Part shown: positions 1 to 6,596 of the stretch, in pieces
How the letters are laid out: each line of letters starts with the position of its first letter
How positions within the stretch are numbered: the stretch's first letter is position 1
Origin: an uncultured Actinomycetes bacterium
GTDB lineage: Bacteria > Actinomycetota > Actinomycetes > Nanopelagicales > Nanopelagicaceae
Direction: 5' to 3'
Length of the DNA: 7,562 nucleotides
Assembly (NCBI GenBank): GCA_937860175.1
Contig: CALMBJ010000084.1
Location: 1-7,562 of the forward strand
Translations under genes and position numbers: made by a program
Notes under the pieces: model-generated
What the model was told of the DNA's origin: nothing
What the model saw: the letters and a program-made list of their open reading frames with translations, nothing else
Databases searched by the model: none

Positions 1-2
1 GT

Positions 3-794
3 CCTAATCTGATGCAACCAGCAGGAAACCTGGCAGAAAACTTTGGTTTACCGCGCCTGGTTGGTCCGTATTTGATTTCAGCTACAACACTTGCATTGGC
101 CACAGTAGTAATCGCGCTATTTCTAAAGCCAGATCCTTATCTAGTTGCCAATAAAGAGACGGTAACAAAGAGAGAGAAAGGTTCTACAAAGAAGGCGCTG
201 GCACATATTCGAAGTAACCCGATCACACTCTTTGCCATCCTTTCAATTGCAATTGGCCATGTTGCCATGGTGTCGGTGATGGTGATGACTCCAGTACATA
301 TGGCACATGTTGATGTCACGCTGACAATCATTGGTTTGGTAATCAGCATTCACGTTTTAGGTATGTACGCATTCTCGCCGCTAGTTGGAGCGCTCAGCGA
401 TCGTTTAGGTCGTGTTCGAGTTATTCAAATTGGCATTGTTACGCTCTTGCTATCAACGGTTGTTTCAGGTTTTGCCCGTGCCGATGACGCATATACATTA
501 GGTGTTGGATTGTTCTTACTTGGCTTGGGTTGGTCCTGCACATTGATCGCAGGATCTGCATTGCTCTCTGAAAGCGTAGAACCTGCCTTTAAAGCATCTT
601 CACAAGGTGCAAGTGATTTGGTGATGAACCTTGCAGGAGCTGGAGGAGGCGCACTTGCCGGTGTGATTATTGGAACCCTTAGCTACGGATGGCTTTGCTT
701 TGCTGCAGCGGTTCCAGTCTTGGTACTCGGTCTCATGTCACTTAAATTTAAATCTATTCCTCAGGCAACTACTGAAAGTAACCTTCCGCTATGA
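3..794 (+). CDS. MFS transporter, C-terminal part (5' end outside window)
   Basis: This is the C-terminal part of a major facilitator superfamily permease of the cytoplasmic membrane. The reading frame is open to the left edge (Pro-Asn-Leu precede the Met at base 12), so that Met is internal and the true start lies upstream. About seven hydrophobic segments are visible, matching TM6-TM12 of a 12-span protein: residues counted from that Met are roughly 17-41, 70-95, 103-125, 140-155, 160-185, 203-225 and 226-245. A charged loop (about 46-67) fits the central cytoplasmic loop. The motif [12 protein letters not shown] between the third and fourth segments is the MFS motif-A signature in its TM8-TM9 copy. 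The substrate cannot be read from this part; a drug or metabolite exporter is possible. Its stop overlaps the globin start by four bases (ATGA), which suggests one operon with translational coupling. Confidence 0.9.
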   Translation, partial: PNLMQPAGNLAENFGLPRLVGPYLISATTLALATVVIALFLKPDPYLVANKETVTKREKGSTKKALAHIRSNPITLFAILSIAIGHVAMVSVMVMTPVHMAHVDVTLTIIGLVISIHVLGMYAFSPLVGALSDRLGRVRVIQIGIVTLLLSTVVSGFARADDAYTLGVGLFLLGLGWSCTLIAGSALLSESVEPAFKASSQGASDLVMNLAGAGGGALAGVIIGTLSYGWLCFAAAVPVLVLGLMSLKFKSIPQATTESNLPL

Positions 795-1165
795 GTACCT
801 TTTATGAAGAGGTAGGTGGCGAAAAGTTCTTCGCAGATCTTGTTTCACAGTTTTATGCGGTAGTTGCAACAGATCCAATCTTGCGACCTATGTATCCAGA
901 AACAGATATGAAGGGTGCGGCCCAACGTTTGCAATGGTTTTTAGAACAGTACTGGGGCGGACCAAGCACTTATCAGGAAAACCGCGGACATCCTCGTTTG
1001 CGAATGCGCCATGCAGAGTTTCCAATCAACCAAGCTGCTCGGGATGCTTGGCTCGATGCAATGCATAAGGCTGTTGAAGGTGTTGAAATGGATGCAGCTC
1101 TAAAGGCTGAGTTATGGATCTATTTAGAGATGGCAGCCAATTCCCTTGTTAATCAACCTGATTGA
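791..1165 (+). CDS. glbO: Group II truncated haemoglobin (trHbO)
   Basis: A 124-residue protein of normal length for a 2-over-2 truncated haemoglobin, a soluble haem protein that binds oxygen and other ligands. The group II hallmarks are present: FLEQYWGGP (50-58), [13 protein letters not shown] (65-77) and [10 protein letters not shown] near the end. By comparison with M. tuberculosis GlbO, His74 is the proximal haem ligand (F8), Trp87 is G8, Tyr22 is B10 and Tyr35 is CD1, so the full distal Tyr/Tyr/Trp set is kept. The ATG overlaps the stop of the MFS gene (ATGA) and no separate Shine-Dalgarno is seen, so translation probably depends on coupling. The last 13 bases overlap the end of the convergent mscS-like gene. 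Known roles of the family are oxygen or NO handling and support of respiration; the exact role here is inferred. Confidence 0.96.
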   Translation: MSTFYEEVGGEKFFADLVSQFYAVVATDPILRPMYPETDMKGAAQRLQWFLEQYWGGPSTYQENRGHPRLRMRHAEFPINQAARDAWLDAMHKAVEGVEMDAALKAELWIYLEMAANSLVNQPD

Positions 1166-1701
1166 GATTGATTTCCAACCTTAAGAATTTCGCCATTACG
1201 TAGGTACCACAAGGTTCCCTGGCCATCGCGAACAGTTGTCACACGTAACCCAACCTTTTCAACAACGCCTTCTACTTCAAGTACTGAAATTGAATCACCG
1301 ACTCCGTACTGATCTTCAATCAACATAAAGATTCCAGATAAAACATCTCGGACCAAAGTCTGCGCACCAAGACCCAATGCAACGCCGACGATACCTGCAG
1401 AGGCAATCAGTGGACCTAAATCAAAACCAAACTCTCCAAGTGCCATCGCGGTTGCAACGATCCATGTTGTTGCCTTTAGCGTTGCAGATAAAACTCCACC
1501 GATTGTGCTGGCACGTTCCTTTTGGCGGGAGACAATATTGCGAGGACCCGGAACAAGATCAACCGAGGCCAACTTCTTCATCGCTTTGGCAATAGCTCGT
1601 GAGCCAAAGGATTGAATCAGGGCAGCGCCCACGAGGATGGTCAGAACCCGAAGGGGAGTACCCGCCATCCAGTCCAGGAAGTCACGCATAGAGTCGCTCA
1701 T
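1153..1701 (-). CDS. Short MscS-family mechanosensitive channel, lacks C-terminal domain
   Basis: A 182-residue membrane protein of the small-conductance mechanosensitive channel family, which releases solutes on hypo-osmotic shock. Hydrophobic segments lie near 16-33 and 76-90, followed by the Gly/Ala-rich pore helix TM3 (about 95-127, core [17 protein letters not shown]) and the start of the beta domain ([11 protein letters not shown], then [19 protein letters not shown] and [16 protein letters not shown]). The protein stops just after this point, so the C-terminal alpha/beta vestibule domain found in E. coli MscS (286 residues) is absent. No continuation appears in another frame; the DNA beyond is globin coding sequence. 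The ATG at 1701 is the first after an in-frame stop. No Shine-Dalgarno is visible, but TAAAGT lies nine bases upstream, so a nearly leaderless transcript is possible. It converges on glbO (13-base overlap) and diverges from the HNH gene. Confidence 0.88.
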   Translation of the reverse strand: MSDSMRDFLDWMAGTPLRVLTILVGAALIQSFGSRAIAKAMKKLASVDLVPGPRNIVSRQKERASTIGGVLSATLKATTWIVATAMALGEFGFDLGPLIASAGIVGVALGLGAQTLVRDVLSGIFMLIEDQYGVGDSISVLEVEGVVEKVGLRVTTVRDGQGTLWYLRNGEILKVGNQSQSG

Positions 1702-1788
1702 AATGACGAGACTTTATCCAAATTGTCACCTAAATACCGCTCTTCAATACCCACGTGGTCGGGTGTTTTGGTGCAAGATAAACCAATC

Positions 1789-1805
1789 GGCGCGAGCCAC
1801 GCGCC
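1789..1805 (+). promoter_or_regulatory. GC-rich inverted repeat in HNH gene leader
   Basis: GGCGCG and CGCGCC form a perfect 6-bp stem with a 5-base loop (agcca). It ends five bases before the ribosome binding site of the HNH gene. No T-run follows, so it is not an intrinsic terminator. It could be an operator in DNA or a leader hairpin in RNA; the function is inferred from position only. Confidence 0.4.
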
Positions 1806-1810
1806 AGATC

Positions 1811-1815
1811 GGGAG
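1811..1815 (+). promoter_or_regulatory. Ribosome binding site that fixes the HNH gene start
   Basis: GGGAG lies six bases before the ATG at 1822. It supports that ATG over the in-frame ATG at 1612, which would add 70 residues encoded antisense to the mscS-like gene and its promoter. Confidence 0.7.
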
Positions 1816-1821
1816 CGATTT

Positions 1822-2337
1822 ATGTCGCGCACACTTGTTCTCAATGCCACTTACGAACCATTGGGTGTCATCACAGATCGTCGCGCGCTCATTTTGGTTC
1901 TCAATCACAGAGCAACAATGGTTGAAGATTCAGGCGAAGTTTTACGTTTTGCCGGTGGCGAGATTTCACTTCCTTCAGTTGTTCGTCTCAATAAGTTTGT
2001 TCGTATTCCTTATCGACACTCTGTTCCTCTTTCACGCCGCGCAATATTTGCTCGCGACGGAGGGCGTTGTGTTTACTGCTCGGCACCTGCAACTTCCATT
2101 GACCATGTGATTCCTCGCAGTCGCGGTGGCGGACACAATTGGGAAAATGTCGTTTCAGCATGCCATAAGTGCAATCACATCAAGGCAGACAAGCACCTGA
2201 AGGAGCTCGGCTGGAGACTTCGCACCTTGCCGCGCGAGCCAGTTGGCGCAGCATGGAGAATTCTGGGAACAGGTCGTACAGATCACAGATGGTTACAGTA
2301 CCTAGAGCCATTTGGTGTGGCTGCGGCTACTGCGTAA
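1822..2337 (+). CDS. HNH endonuclease-fold protein, conserved actinobacterial family
   Basis: A 171-residue cytoplasmic protein with an N-terminal domain starting MSRTLVLNATYEPLGVI and a C-terminal HNH (beta-beta-alpha metal) nuclease fold. Two zinc-knuckle pairs are visible, C83-x2-C86 and C114-x2-C117, flanking the core Asp94-His95, Asn109 and Asn118/His119. The fold predicts metal-dependent DNA cleavage or nicking, but the substrate and role of this family are not known to me. No methyltransferase or other restriction partner is nearby, so a restriction enzyme is unlikely; the conserved housekeeping setting fits a repair or nucleic-acid-processing role better, which is inference. The start was chosen from the GGGAG ribosome binding site and because the protein family begins at this Met. 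A small membrane protein gene follows after 18 bases and probably shares its transcript. Confidence 0.9.
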   Translation: MSRTLVLNATYEPLGVITDRRALILVLNHRATMVEDSGEVLRFAGGEISLPSVVRLNKFVRIPYRHSVPLSRRAIFARDGGRCVYCSAPATSIDHVIPRSRGGGHNWENVVSACHKCNHIKADKHLKELGWRLRTLPREPVGAAWRILGTGRTDHRWLQYLEPFGVAAATA

Positions 2338-2355
2338 GTAAATTACACTTCCACC

Positions 2356-2523
2356 ATGCGCAATGAAGGCCCAATCGTCGAATACACACAAATGTCAGTT
2401 CTTGAAACCACAGTAACTTTTTTTGTGGTTCCAACAATTATGTTTGTTGTTATCTCAGTTCTTGCTTATGCGATGTCAAAGCCTCGAAAGGCTAAGACAT
2501 CAGCAATCACATCAATTGAATAA
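2356..2523 (+). CDS. Small single-span membrane protein, candidate cytochrome aa3 oxidase subunit CtaJ
   Basis: A 55-residue reading frame beginning MRNEGPIVEYTQMSVLET, followed by one hydrophobic span (about 20-40, FFVVPTIMFVVISVLAYAM) and a short basic tail (SKPRKAK). This fits an N-out/C-in single-pass membrane protein by the positive-inside rule. An internal Met at residue 13 (base 2392) is an alternative start that would match a shorter family length; neither start has a clear Shine-Dalgarno. From memory, actinobacteria encode a small single-span aa3 oxidase subunit, CtaJ, close to pepN and the globin gene (MSMEG_4693 in M. smegmatis), with a similar 'short lead, one span, basic Pro/Arg tail' layout. 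The name is inferred from position and architecture, not from clear sequence identity, so no symbol is given. The stop directly abuts the pepN stop. Confidence 0.72.
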   Translation: MRNEGPIVEYTQMSVLETTVTFFVVPTIMFVVISVLAYAMSKPRKAKTSAITSIE

Positions 2524-5061
2524 TTAGCGATCTAGCCCTTGCACCTTGAGTGCTCGGATTAATCCATCCTGAGACTCTTTAACAAGTTTACGAAGCACCG
2601 CTGGTGAATCTTTTCCAGCACCATTGAGCCACGCATTAGTTGCATCAACAGTTGATTGCTTCACAATCCAGTTTGGATAGAAGCCAGTGACGTACTTAGC
2701 CGCACCTTCATAAGACTTAGATTCCCAAGCGTTAATGAGGTTGTCGAAGTACAGATTCACAAATGGCTCTAGTAGATCACGCTGTATTGGACGTTGGAAA
2801 CCAGCGATCAAAGCGCTTCTCATAGATGTAACGATGTCTTCATTTAAGACCTTGTTAAATGCATAAGCCTTAGCCTCATTGTTTGGCATAGCTGCTAAAC
2901 AGGTTTCAAAGGCGATGTTTCCGCTTGTTGTGTTGTCCTTTGCAAGTTCTGCATCTAGTTCAGCCTTTGTTGCCGCTCCGCGCTCAGTAAGTGCAATCAG
3001 GAAGTACCAACGAAGATCTGTATCTACCTTAAGCCCTGGAACGTTTGCGTTGAGAAGCTCACGAATCTTTGCGGTTTGATCTGCAGTGTGTGCATTAATT
3101 GCAAATGCACGTGAAGCAAGAAGTTGAATATCGCTTCCTGGTGCAGAGCTATTAGTTAGCGCCCACAAACCGTTAGCAAGCTTCTCGCGGTATGCAGCTC
3201 GATTTGAATCCTTTGCATACGCCTCGACTGAGGTATTGAGTTGCATTAAAACGATATTGACGATCGCATCATCGGTTTCGCCAGCTAAACCATTCAGGGC
3301 AATCTCGATGAAGTCAGCTGATGAGATCTCGGCATCGCGATGCATATCCCAGATAGAAGCCCAGCAAAGCGCACGAGCCAAGGCATCATCTAGCTTTCCT
3401 AGATGCGTCTTAAGCGTTGCAATTGAGCGATCATCAAAGCGAAGCTTTGCGTATGAAAGATCGCGATCATTGATGAGCAATAGATCTGCAACCTTTTCAC
3501 CTGCAAGCTCTGCAACAACCGTTGCCTCACCAGCAACATCTAGCTCAACGCTCTTGCGTAGCTTCAACGAATCTCCGCTGATGTCATACAAACCAACTGC
3601 AAGACGGTGCGGGCGAAGCTCCTTTGAATCTGCAGGAACCAGTGGTGCCTCTTGCTTGATAGTGATGCTCTTATAGACATCACCCTCAATTTCAAGTGAA
3701 GGACGAAGTGTGTTTACACCAGCTGTTTGAAGCCAAGTATTTACCCAACCATCTAACTTGCGTCCACTCGATGCCTCTAGCTCAACAAGAAGATCTTCGA
3801 GGGTTGTATTTCCCCACGCATGCTTTGCAAAGTAAGTCTGAAGAGCCGCGATAAATTGTGGGCGGCCAACGTGTGCAACTAATTGGTGCAAAACAGATGC
3901 TCCCTTTGCATATGTAATTCCATCAAAGTTTGCGTTAACAGCTTCCATATCAACCATGTCAGCGATGATTGGGTGGGTAGATGACAACTGATCTTGGCGA
4001 TATGCCCAGTTCTTACGAGCAGAGTTGAACTCAGACCAAGCGCCCTTGAAGCGTGTTGATTCGGCAAGTGCAAGGTATGAAGACCATTCTGCAAATGATT
4101 CGTTGAGCCATAGATCGTCCCACCATGACATAGTGACCATGTCACCAAACCACATGTGTGCCATCTCGTGCAGGATTGTGTTTGCACGTGACAGGTACGC
4201 CTTATCTGGCATGTGGCTACGGAATACCAATACATCTTCGCGGAAGGTAACCGCGCCTGCGTTCTCCATCGCGCCAAAGTTAAAGTCAACTACTGCGATC
4301 TGGTCATACTTCTCAAATGGATATGCCAAACCAAATGTCTTTTCAAAGTACTCAAAACCCTGCTTGGTAATCAAAAAGATATCTTCTGGATCTAGGTACT
4401 GCATCATCGACTTGCGGCAGTAAATTCCTAGTGGAATCTCCTTTTGACCCTTGTATACATCGTGAACAGAGGAGTAAGGACCTGCGATTAATGCATCAAG
4501 ATAGGTAGCGATGCGTGGAGTTGTTGAGAACTTCCATTCAACAAGATCTCCCTTAGCAACTTTTGACTCAACTGGGTTATTTGAAACCGCTTCCCAGTGA
4601 CCTGGGGTTGTAACAGTTAGTGAGAAGGTTGCCTTTAACGCAGGCTGATCAAAGCAAGGGAACATATTTCGAATATGTGCAGTCTCGCCTTGTGAATACA
4701 AGTAAATCTCGCCATCAGATGGATCAACCGAACGCTGTAAACCTTCGCCAGACTTTGAGTACTCAGCTTCAATCTCAATCACCAAGAGATTGTCGGCAGC
4801 CAAGTTGGTTAGGAAGATGCTCTTGCCATCAAAGTTGCTTGTATCTACAGCAACACCATTAAGGGTTGCGCTGATAACTGAGCGACCAACAGCATCAATA
4901 AAGGTTGCAAAGCCCGGCTTGTTACAAGTAAAGGAAACCTCAGACTTTGAGTAAAAGGTCTCTTCTCCCTTTGTGACATCAAGGGTTACTACATAACTAT
5001 TTACATAAAGATGGTCCGCACGCTCTTTAGCTTCGGCACGGCTCAAATTCAGACCTGGCAC
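2524..5061 (-). CDS. pepN: Aminopeptidase N (M1 family zinc metallopeptidase)
   Basis: An 845-residue cytosolic aminopeptidase of MEROPS family M1, removing N-terminal residues from peptides during protein turnover. The N-terminal beta domain (about 15-200) is followed by the catalytic domain with the substrate-binding GAMEN motif (263-267). The zinc site is HEMAH (298-302) with the third ligand Glu321 in LNESFAEW, the expected HExxH-x18-E spacing. Tyr384 in GITYAKGASVLHQL is the likely transition-state Tyr. The rest is the helical ERAP1-C-like C-terminal domain (about 530-840). Length is normal for actinobacterial PepN and no lesion is seen. The start is GTG, supported by a strong ribosome binding site. 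No signal peptide is present. It is convergent with the small membrane protein gene with no gap, and divergent from trmB across 56 bases. Confidence 0.97.
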   Translation of the reverse strand: MPGLNLSRAEAKERADHLYVNSYVVTLDVTKGEETFYSKSEVSFTCNKPGFATFIDAVGRSVISATLNGVAVDTSNFDGKSIFLTNLAADNLLVIEIEAEYSKSGEGLQRSVDPSDGEIYLYSQGETAHIRNMFPCFDQPALKATFSLTVTTPGHWEAVSNNPVESKVAKGDLVEWKFSTTPRIATYLDALIAGPYSSVHDVYKGQKEIPLGIYCRKSMMQYLDPEDIFLITKQGFEYFEKTFGLAYPFEKYDQIAVVDFNFGAMENAGAVTFREDVLVFRSHMPDKAYLSRANTILHEMAHMWFGDMVTMSWWDDLWLNESFAEWSSYLALAESTRFKGAWSEFNSARKNWAYRQDQLSSTHPIIADMVDMEAVNANFDGITYAKGASVLHQLVAHVGRPQFIAALQTYFAKHAWGNTTLEDLLVELEASSGRKLDGWVNTWLQTAGVNTLRPSLEIEGDVYKSITIKQEAPLVPADSKELRPHRLAVGLYDISGDSLKLRKSVELDVAGEATVVAELAGEKVADLLLINDRDLSYAKLRFDDRSIATLKTHLGKLDDALARALCWASIWDMHRDAEISSADFIEIALNGLAGETDDAIVNIVLMQLNTSVEAYAKDSNRAAYREKLANGLWALTNSSAPGSDIQLLASRAFAINAHTADQTAKIRELLNANVPGLKVDTDLRWYFLIALTERGAATKAELDAELAKDNTTSGNIAFETCLAAMPNNEAKAYAFNKVLNEDIVTSMRSALIAGFQRPIQRDLLEPFVNLYFDNLINAWESKSYEGAAKYVTGFYPNWIVKQSTVDATNAWLNGAGKDSPAVLRKLVKESQDGLIRALKVQGLDR

Positions 5062-5117
5062 TGGAATCTCCTTCGGTGATTTTGTAGGTTCTTATCCAAC
5101 CATGACACAGTTGCCCC
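5062..5117. promoter_or_regulatory. Divergent promoter gap between pepN and trmB
   Basis: Only 56 bases separate the two divergent starts, so both promoters must lie here or overlap the coding ends. On the minus strand TACAAA lies about 20 bases before the pepN start as a weak -10. On the plus strand TAGGTT (5085-5090) is a weak -10 candidate for trmB. Neither has a good -35. I mark the region by layout only. Confidence 0.4.
5067..5074 (-). promoter_or_regulatory. Ribosome binding site deciding the pepN GTG start
   Basis: Read on the minus strand this is GAAGGAGA, a near-consensus Shine-Dalgarno, with its AAGGAG core six bases from the GTG at 5061. It is the strongest ribosome binding site in the window and supports the non-ATG start. 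Confidence 0.8.
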
Positions 5118-5777
5118 ATGGAACGCCCATCGGTACGCAGTTACAGCATCCGAGGCTCCCGAATTACAGATGCCCAGCGTTTAGCCAAAGATGCCCTGCA
5201 AAAGGTTCATGGAATCGAGTTCAAGCAGGAACAGATAAAGATTTCTGAGATCTTTCCAGCCAGCGACAAGGTCATCATGGAGATTGGTTTTGGCATGGGG
5301 GAGGCAACAGCAATCATTGCAAAGAATCACCCCAACAATGGATACATTGCCGTTGATGTTCACCCACCTGGAATTGGAAAGTTGCTAGCTCGCATTGTTG
5401 AAAATGATTTAACAAATCTAAAGGTTATTGAAGAAGATGTGCATGTTGTTTTGCAGCATATGGTCGCCGATGAATCATTGGATGGAATCCATCTCTTTTT
5501 TCCAGATCCATGGCCTAAGAAAAAGCACAACAAGCGTCGCATTGTGAATGAGGGATTTCTCGCATTAATTCACCCGAAGATTAAAAAGGGTGGCTTCATT
5601 CATATTGCAACGGACTGGGTGCCTTATGCACTCAGCATTCAAGATGTCTTTGCAGCCTCAACCTTGTTTACTGGGGGAGTAATTGAGAAACCTGAATGGC
5701 GACCAGTTACACGGTTTGAAGGACAGGGTATTGATAAGGATCATGCCGTTAACGACATGATGTACATAAAGGCTTAA
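5118..5777 (+). CDS. trmB: tRNA (guanine-N7)-methyltransferase
   Basis: A 219-residue SAM-dependent methyltransferase that makes m7G46 in the variable loop of tRNAs. The SAM-binding motif I is EIGFGMGE (55-62). The acidic Asp80 after strand 2 lies in AVDVHPPGIGKL. The TrmB signature FFPDPWPKKKHNKRR spans 127-141, followed by the TDW motif (165-167) and the C-terminal RPVTRFEGQG segment (195-204) that contributes to the active site. The basic N-terminus (RSYSIRGSRITDAQ) is usual for bacterial TrmB. Length and motifs are complete. No good Shine-Dalgarno precedes the ATG; GTTGCCCC lies directly upstream, so initiation may be leaderless or weak. Its stop overlaps that of convergent rpiB by four bases. 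Confidence 0.96.
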   Translation: MERPSVRSYSIRGSRITDAQRLAKDALQKVHGIEFKQEQIKISEIFPASDKVIMEIGFGMGEATAIIAKNHPNNGYIAVDVHPPGIGKLLARIVENDLTNLKVIEEDVHVVLQHMVADESLDGIHLFFPDPWPKKKHNKRRIVNEGFLALIHPKIKKGGFIHIATDWVPYALSIQDVFAASTLFTGGVIEKPEWRPVTRFEGQGIDKDHAVNDMMYIKA

Positions 5778-6229
5778 AGCGAACCTTCATTTTCATACTT
5801 AGCGATCTTGTTGATTCTGCGAATATGTCGCTCATCATTTGAAAATGGCGTTTCGATAAAGGCATCAATAATCGCTTTGCAATCTTCGATTGAGTGCATG
5901 CGTCCACCGATTCCAACAACATTTGCATTGTTGTGATCACGACCAAGCTTTGCTGTCTCCACGCTCCACGCTAGAACTGCACGCACACCCTTAACTTTGT
6001 TTGCAGCGATCTGCTCACCATTTCCTGAACCACCTAAAACAATTCCAAGTGATGCTGGATCTGCAACAGTTGCTATCGCTGCTGGAATGCAAAAATCTGG
6101 GTAATCATCAACCGCGTCATACTCATGCGGGCCGTGGTCATTTACCTCGTGACCCTTGCTTTGCAAGTACTCAACAAGTGCCGCCTTTAATTCCAGACCA
6201 GCGTGATCGCTACCAATATGAATGCGCAT
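5774..6229 (-). CDS. rpiB: Ribose-5-phosphate isomerase B
   Basis: A 151-residue cytosolic enzyme of the RpiB/LacAB family that interconverts ribose 5-phosphate and ribulose 5-phosphate in the pentose phosphate pathway. The N-terminus MRIHIGSDHAG carries Asp8-His9. The phosphate and substrate loop GGSGNGEQIAANKVKG carries Ser68 and Glu72. His99 lies in GRDHNNANVV, with Arg110, Arg134 and Arg138 further on. These align with Asp11, His12, Ser71, Glu75, His102, Arg113, Arg137 and Arg141 of the M. tuberculosis enzyme with a constant offset of three. Glu72 in place of the Cys base of E. coli RpiB marks the actinobacterial type. No Shine-Dalgarno is evident; a 16-base palindrome covers the ATG, and a terminator hairpin lies 24 bases upstream. 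Confidence 0.96.
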   Translation of the reverse strand: MRIHIGSDHAGLELKAALVEYLQSKGHEVNDHGPHEYDAVDDYPDFCIPAAIATVADPASLGIVLGGSGNGEQIAANKVKGVRAVLAWSVETAKLGRDHNNANVVGIGGRMHSIEDCKAIIDAFIETPFSNDERHIRRINKIAKYENEGSL

Positions 6230-6237
6230 GTGCGCAT
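6222..6237. repeat. Palindrome spanning the rpiB start codon
   Basis: ATGCGCA and TGCGCAT form perfect 7-base inverted arms around a 2-base centre. The rpiB ATG (6227-6229, minus strand) sits inside. It could be a dimer-binding operator, or arise by chance from the coding sequence for Met-Arg-Ile; only its position suggests function. Confidence 0.45.
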
Positions 6238-6253
6238 CTTGCCATGGGGAAAG

Positions 6254-6291
6254 AAAAACCCGCCAAGTGATTGCTCACGTGGCGGGTTTTT
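6254..6291 (-). terminator. Strong rho-independent terminator, potentially bidirectional
   Basis: A perfect 12-bp stem (AAAAACCCGCCA with TGGCGGGTTTTT) continues inward after one A/G mismatch with four more pairs, closing on a 4-base loop (TTGC). Both strands carry a T-run after the GC-rich part. It lies 17 bases past the stop of the small secreted protein gene, which it probably terminates. It also stands just 24 bases before the rpiB start on the same strand, so it may limit read-through into rpiB. Confidence 0.92.
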
Positions 6292-6308
6292 CAGCAATTA
6301 TTTACAAC

Positions 6309-6596
6309 TTAAGGACGTGGAGCCTTGCTTGCAGCACGCTCTGCCTTCTTTGCTGCGCGCTCTGTCTTCTTGGCAGCACGCTCTGCCTGCTTAGCAGCGC
6401 GAACCTCATCGAACTTCTTTGAGATTGCATCAGCTTGTACCTGTGTAATTGTTCCTGCCTTAACTAGATCCGCAAGGACGGTCGCCTTTACTAATCCTTT
6501 GTTCGCTCCATCATGTGCTGAAGCGATTCCTGTTGATCCTGCAGTCAGTGCGGCAATAGTGATTGCAACCGCTGCGATTCTTTTCTTTGATGACAT
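6309..6596 (-). CDS. Small secreted Ala/Lys/Arg-rich helical protein
   Basis: A 95-residue protein that I do not recognise as a named family. It starts with a Sec signal peptide: basic MSSKKR, a hydrophobic core (7-19), and an Ala-x-Ala site with likely cleavage after Ala27 (GIASA/HDG). The mature part has a segment LADLVKAGTITQVQADAISKKFDEV (42-65 region) resembling the helix-turn-helix-like 'G-T/K-I-T-Q-x-Q-A-D-A' segments of small secreted DUF2680-like proteins. It then has three 7-residue repeats, AERAAKK, TERAAKK, AERAASK (71-91), which should form a highly basic helix. The start is supported by AGAGGA six bases upstream. It has its own terminator and is divergent from the collagen-like gene. 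Polyanion, DNA or cell-wall binding is possible from the charge, but function is unknown. Confidence 0.85.
   Translation of the reverse strand: MSSKKRIAAVAITIAALTAGSTGIASAHDGANKGLVKATVLADLVKAGTITQVQADAISKKFDEVRAAKQAERAAKKTERAAKKAERAASKAPRP
6324..6386 (-). repeat. Three tandem 21-base (7-residue) coding repeats
   Basis: Three consecutive heptads of the pattern [AT]-E-R-A-A-[KS]-K occupy residues 71-91 of the small secreted protein. Bases differ mainly at third positions, so these are old or selected repeats rather than a fresh duplication. Confidence 0.7.

Larger units (their letters stand above)
1702..1821. promoter_or_regulatory. Divergent promoter region between mscS-like gene and HNH gene
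   Basis: This 120-base gap must hold the promoters for both divergent genes. I see no convincing sigma-70 pair. It contains an 8-base palindrome, CCACGTGG (1751-1758), and a GC-rich inverted repeat at 1789-1805. On the minus strand TAAAGT ends nine bases before the mscS-like ATG and could act as a -10 for an almost leaderless message. The assignment rests on gene layout rather than on motif strength. Confidence 0.5.

Noticed and set aside
12..14. ATG at base 12 as the start of the MFS gene
   Set aside because: The frame is open upstream and the protein from here lacks the first half of a 12-span permease, so this Met is internal.
1789..1805. Intrinsic terminator before the HNH gene
   Set aside because: The stem has no T-run after it and no gene upstream on that strand that needs termination here.
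1612..1821. 70-residue N-terminal extension of the HNH protein
   Set aside because: It runs antisense to the mscS-like gene and through the promoter gap, while ATG 1822 has a ribosome site and matches the protein family start.
1822..2337. HNH gene as part of a restriction-modification or other defence system
   Set aside because: No methyltransferase, specificity subunit or mobile element is nearby, and the neighbourhood appears to be conserved housekeeping.
3236..4423. Plus-strand frames of 130-146 residues inside pepN
   Set aside because: They are antisense to intact, motif-rich pepN coding sequence and show no recognisable protein features.
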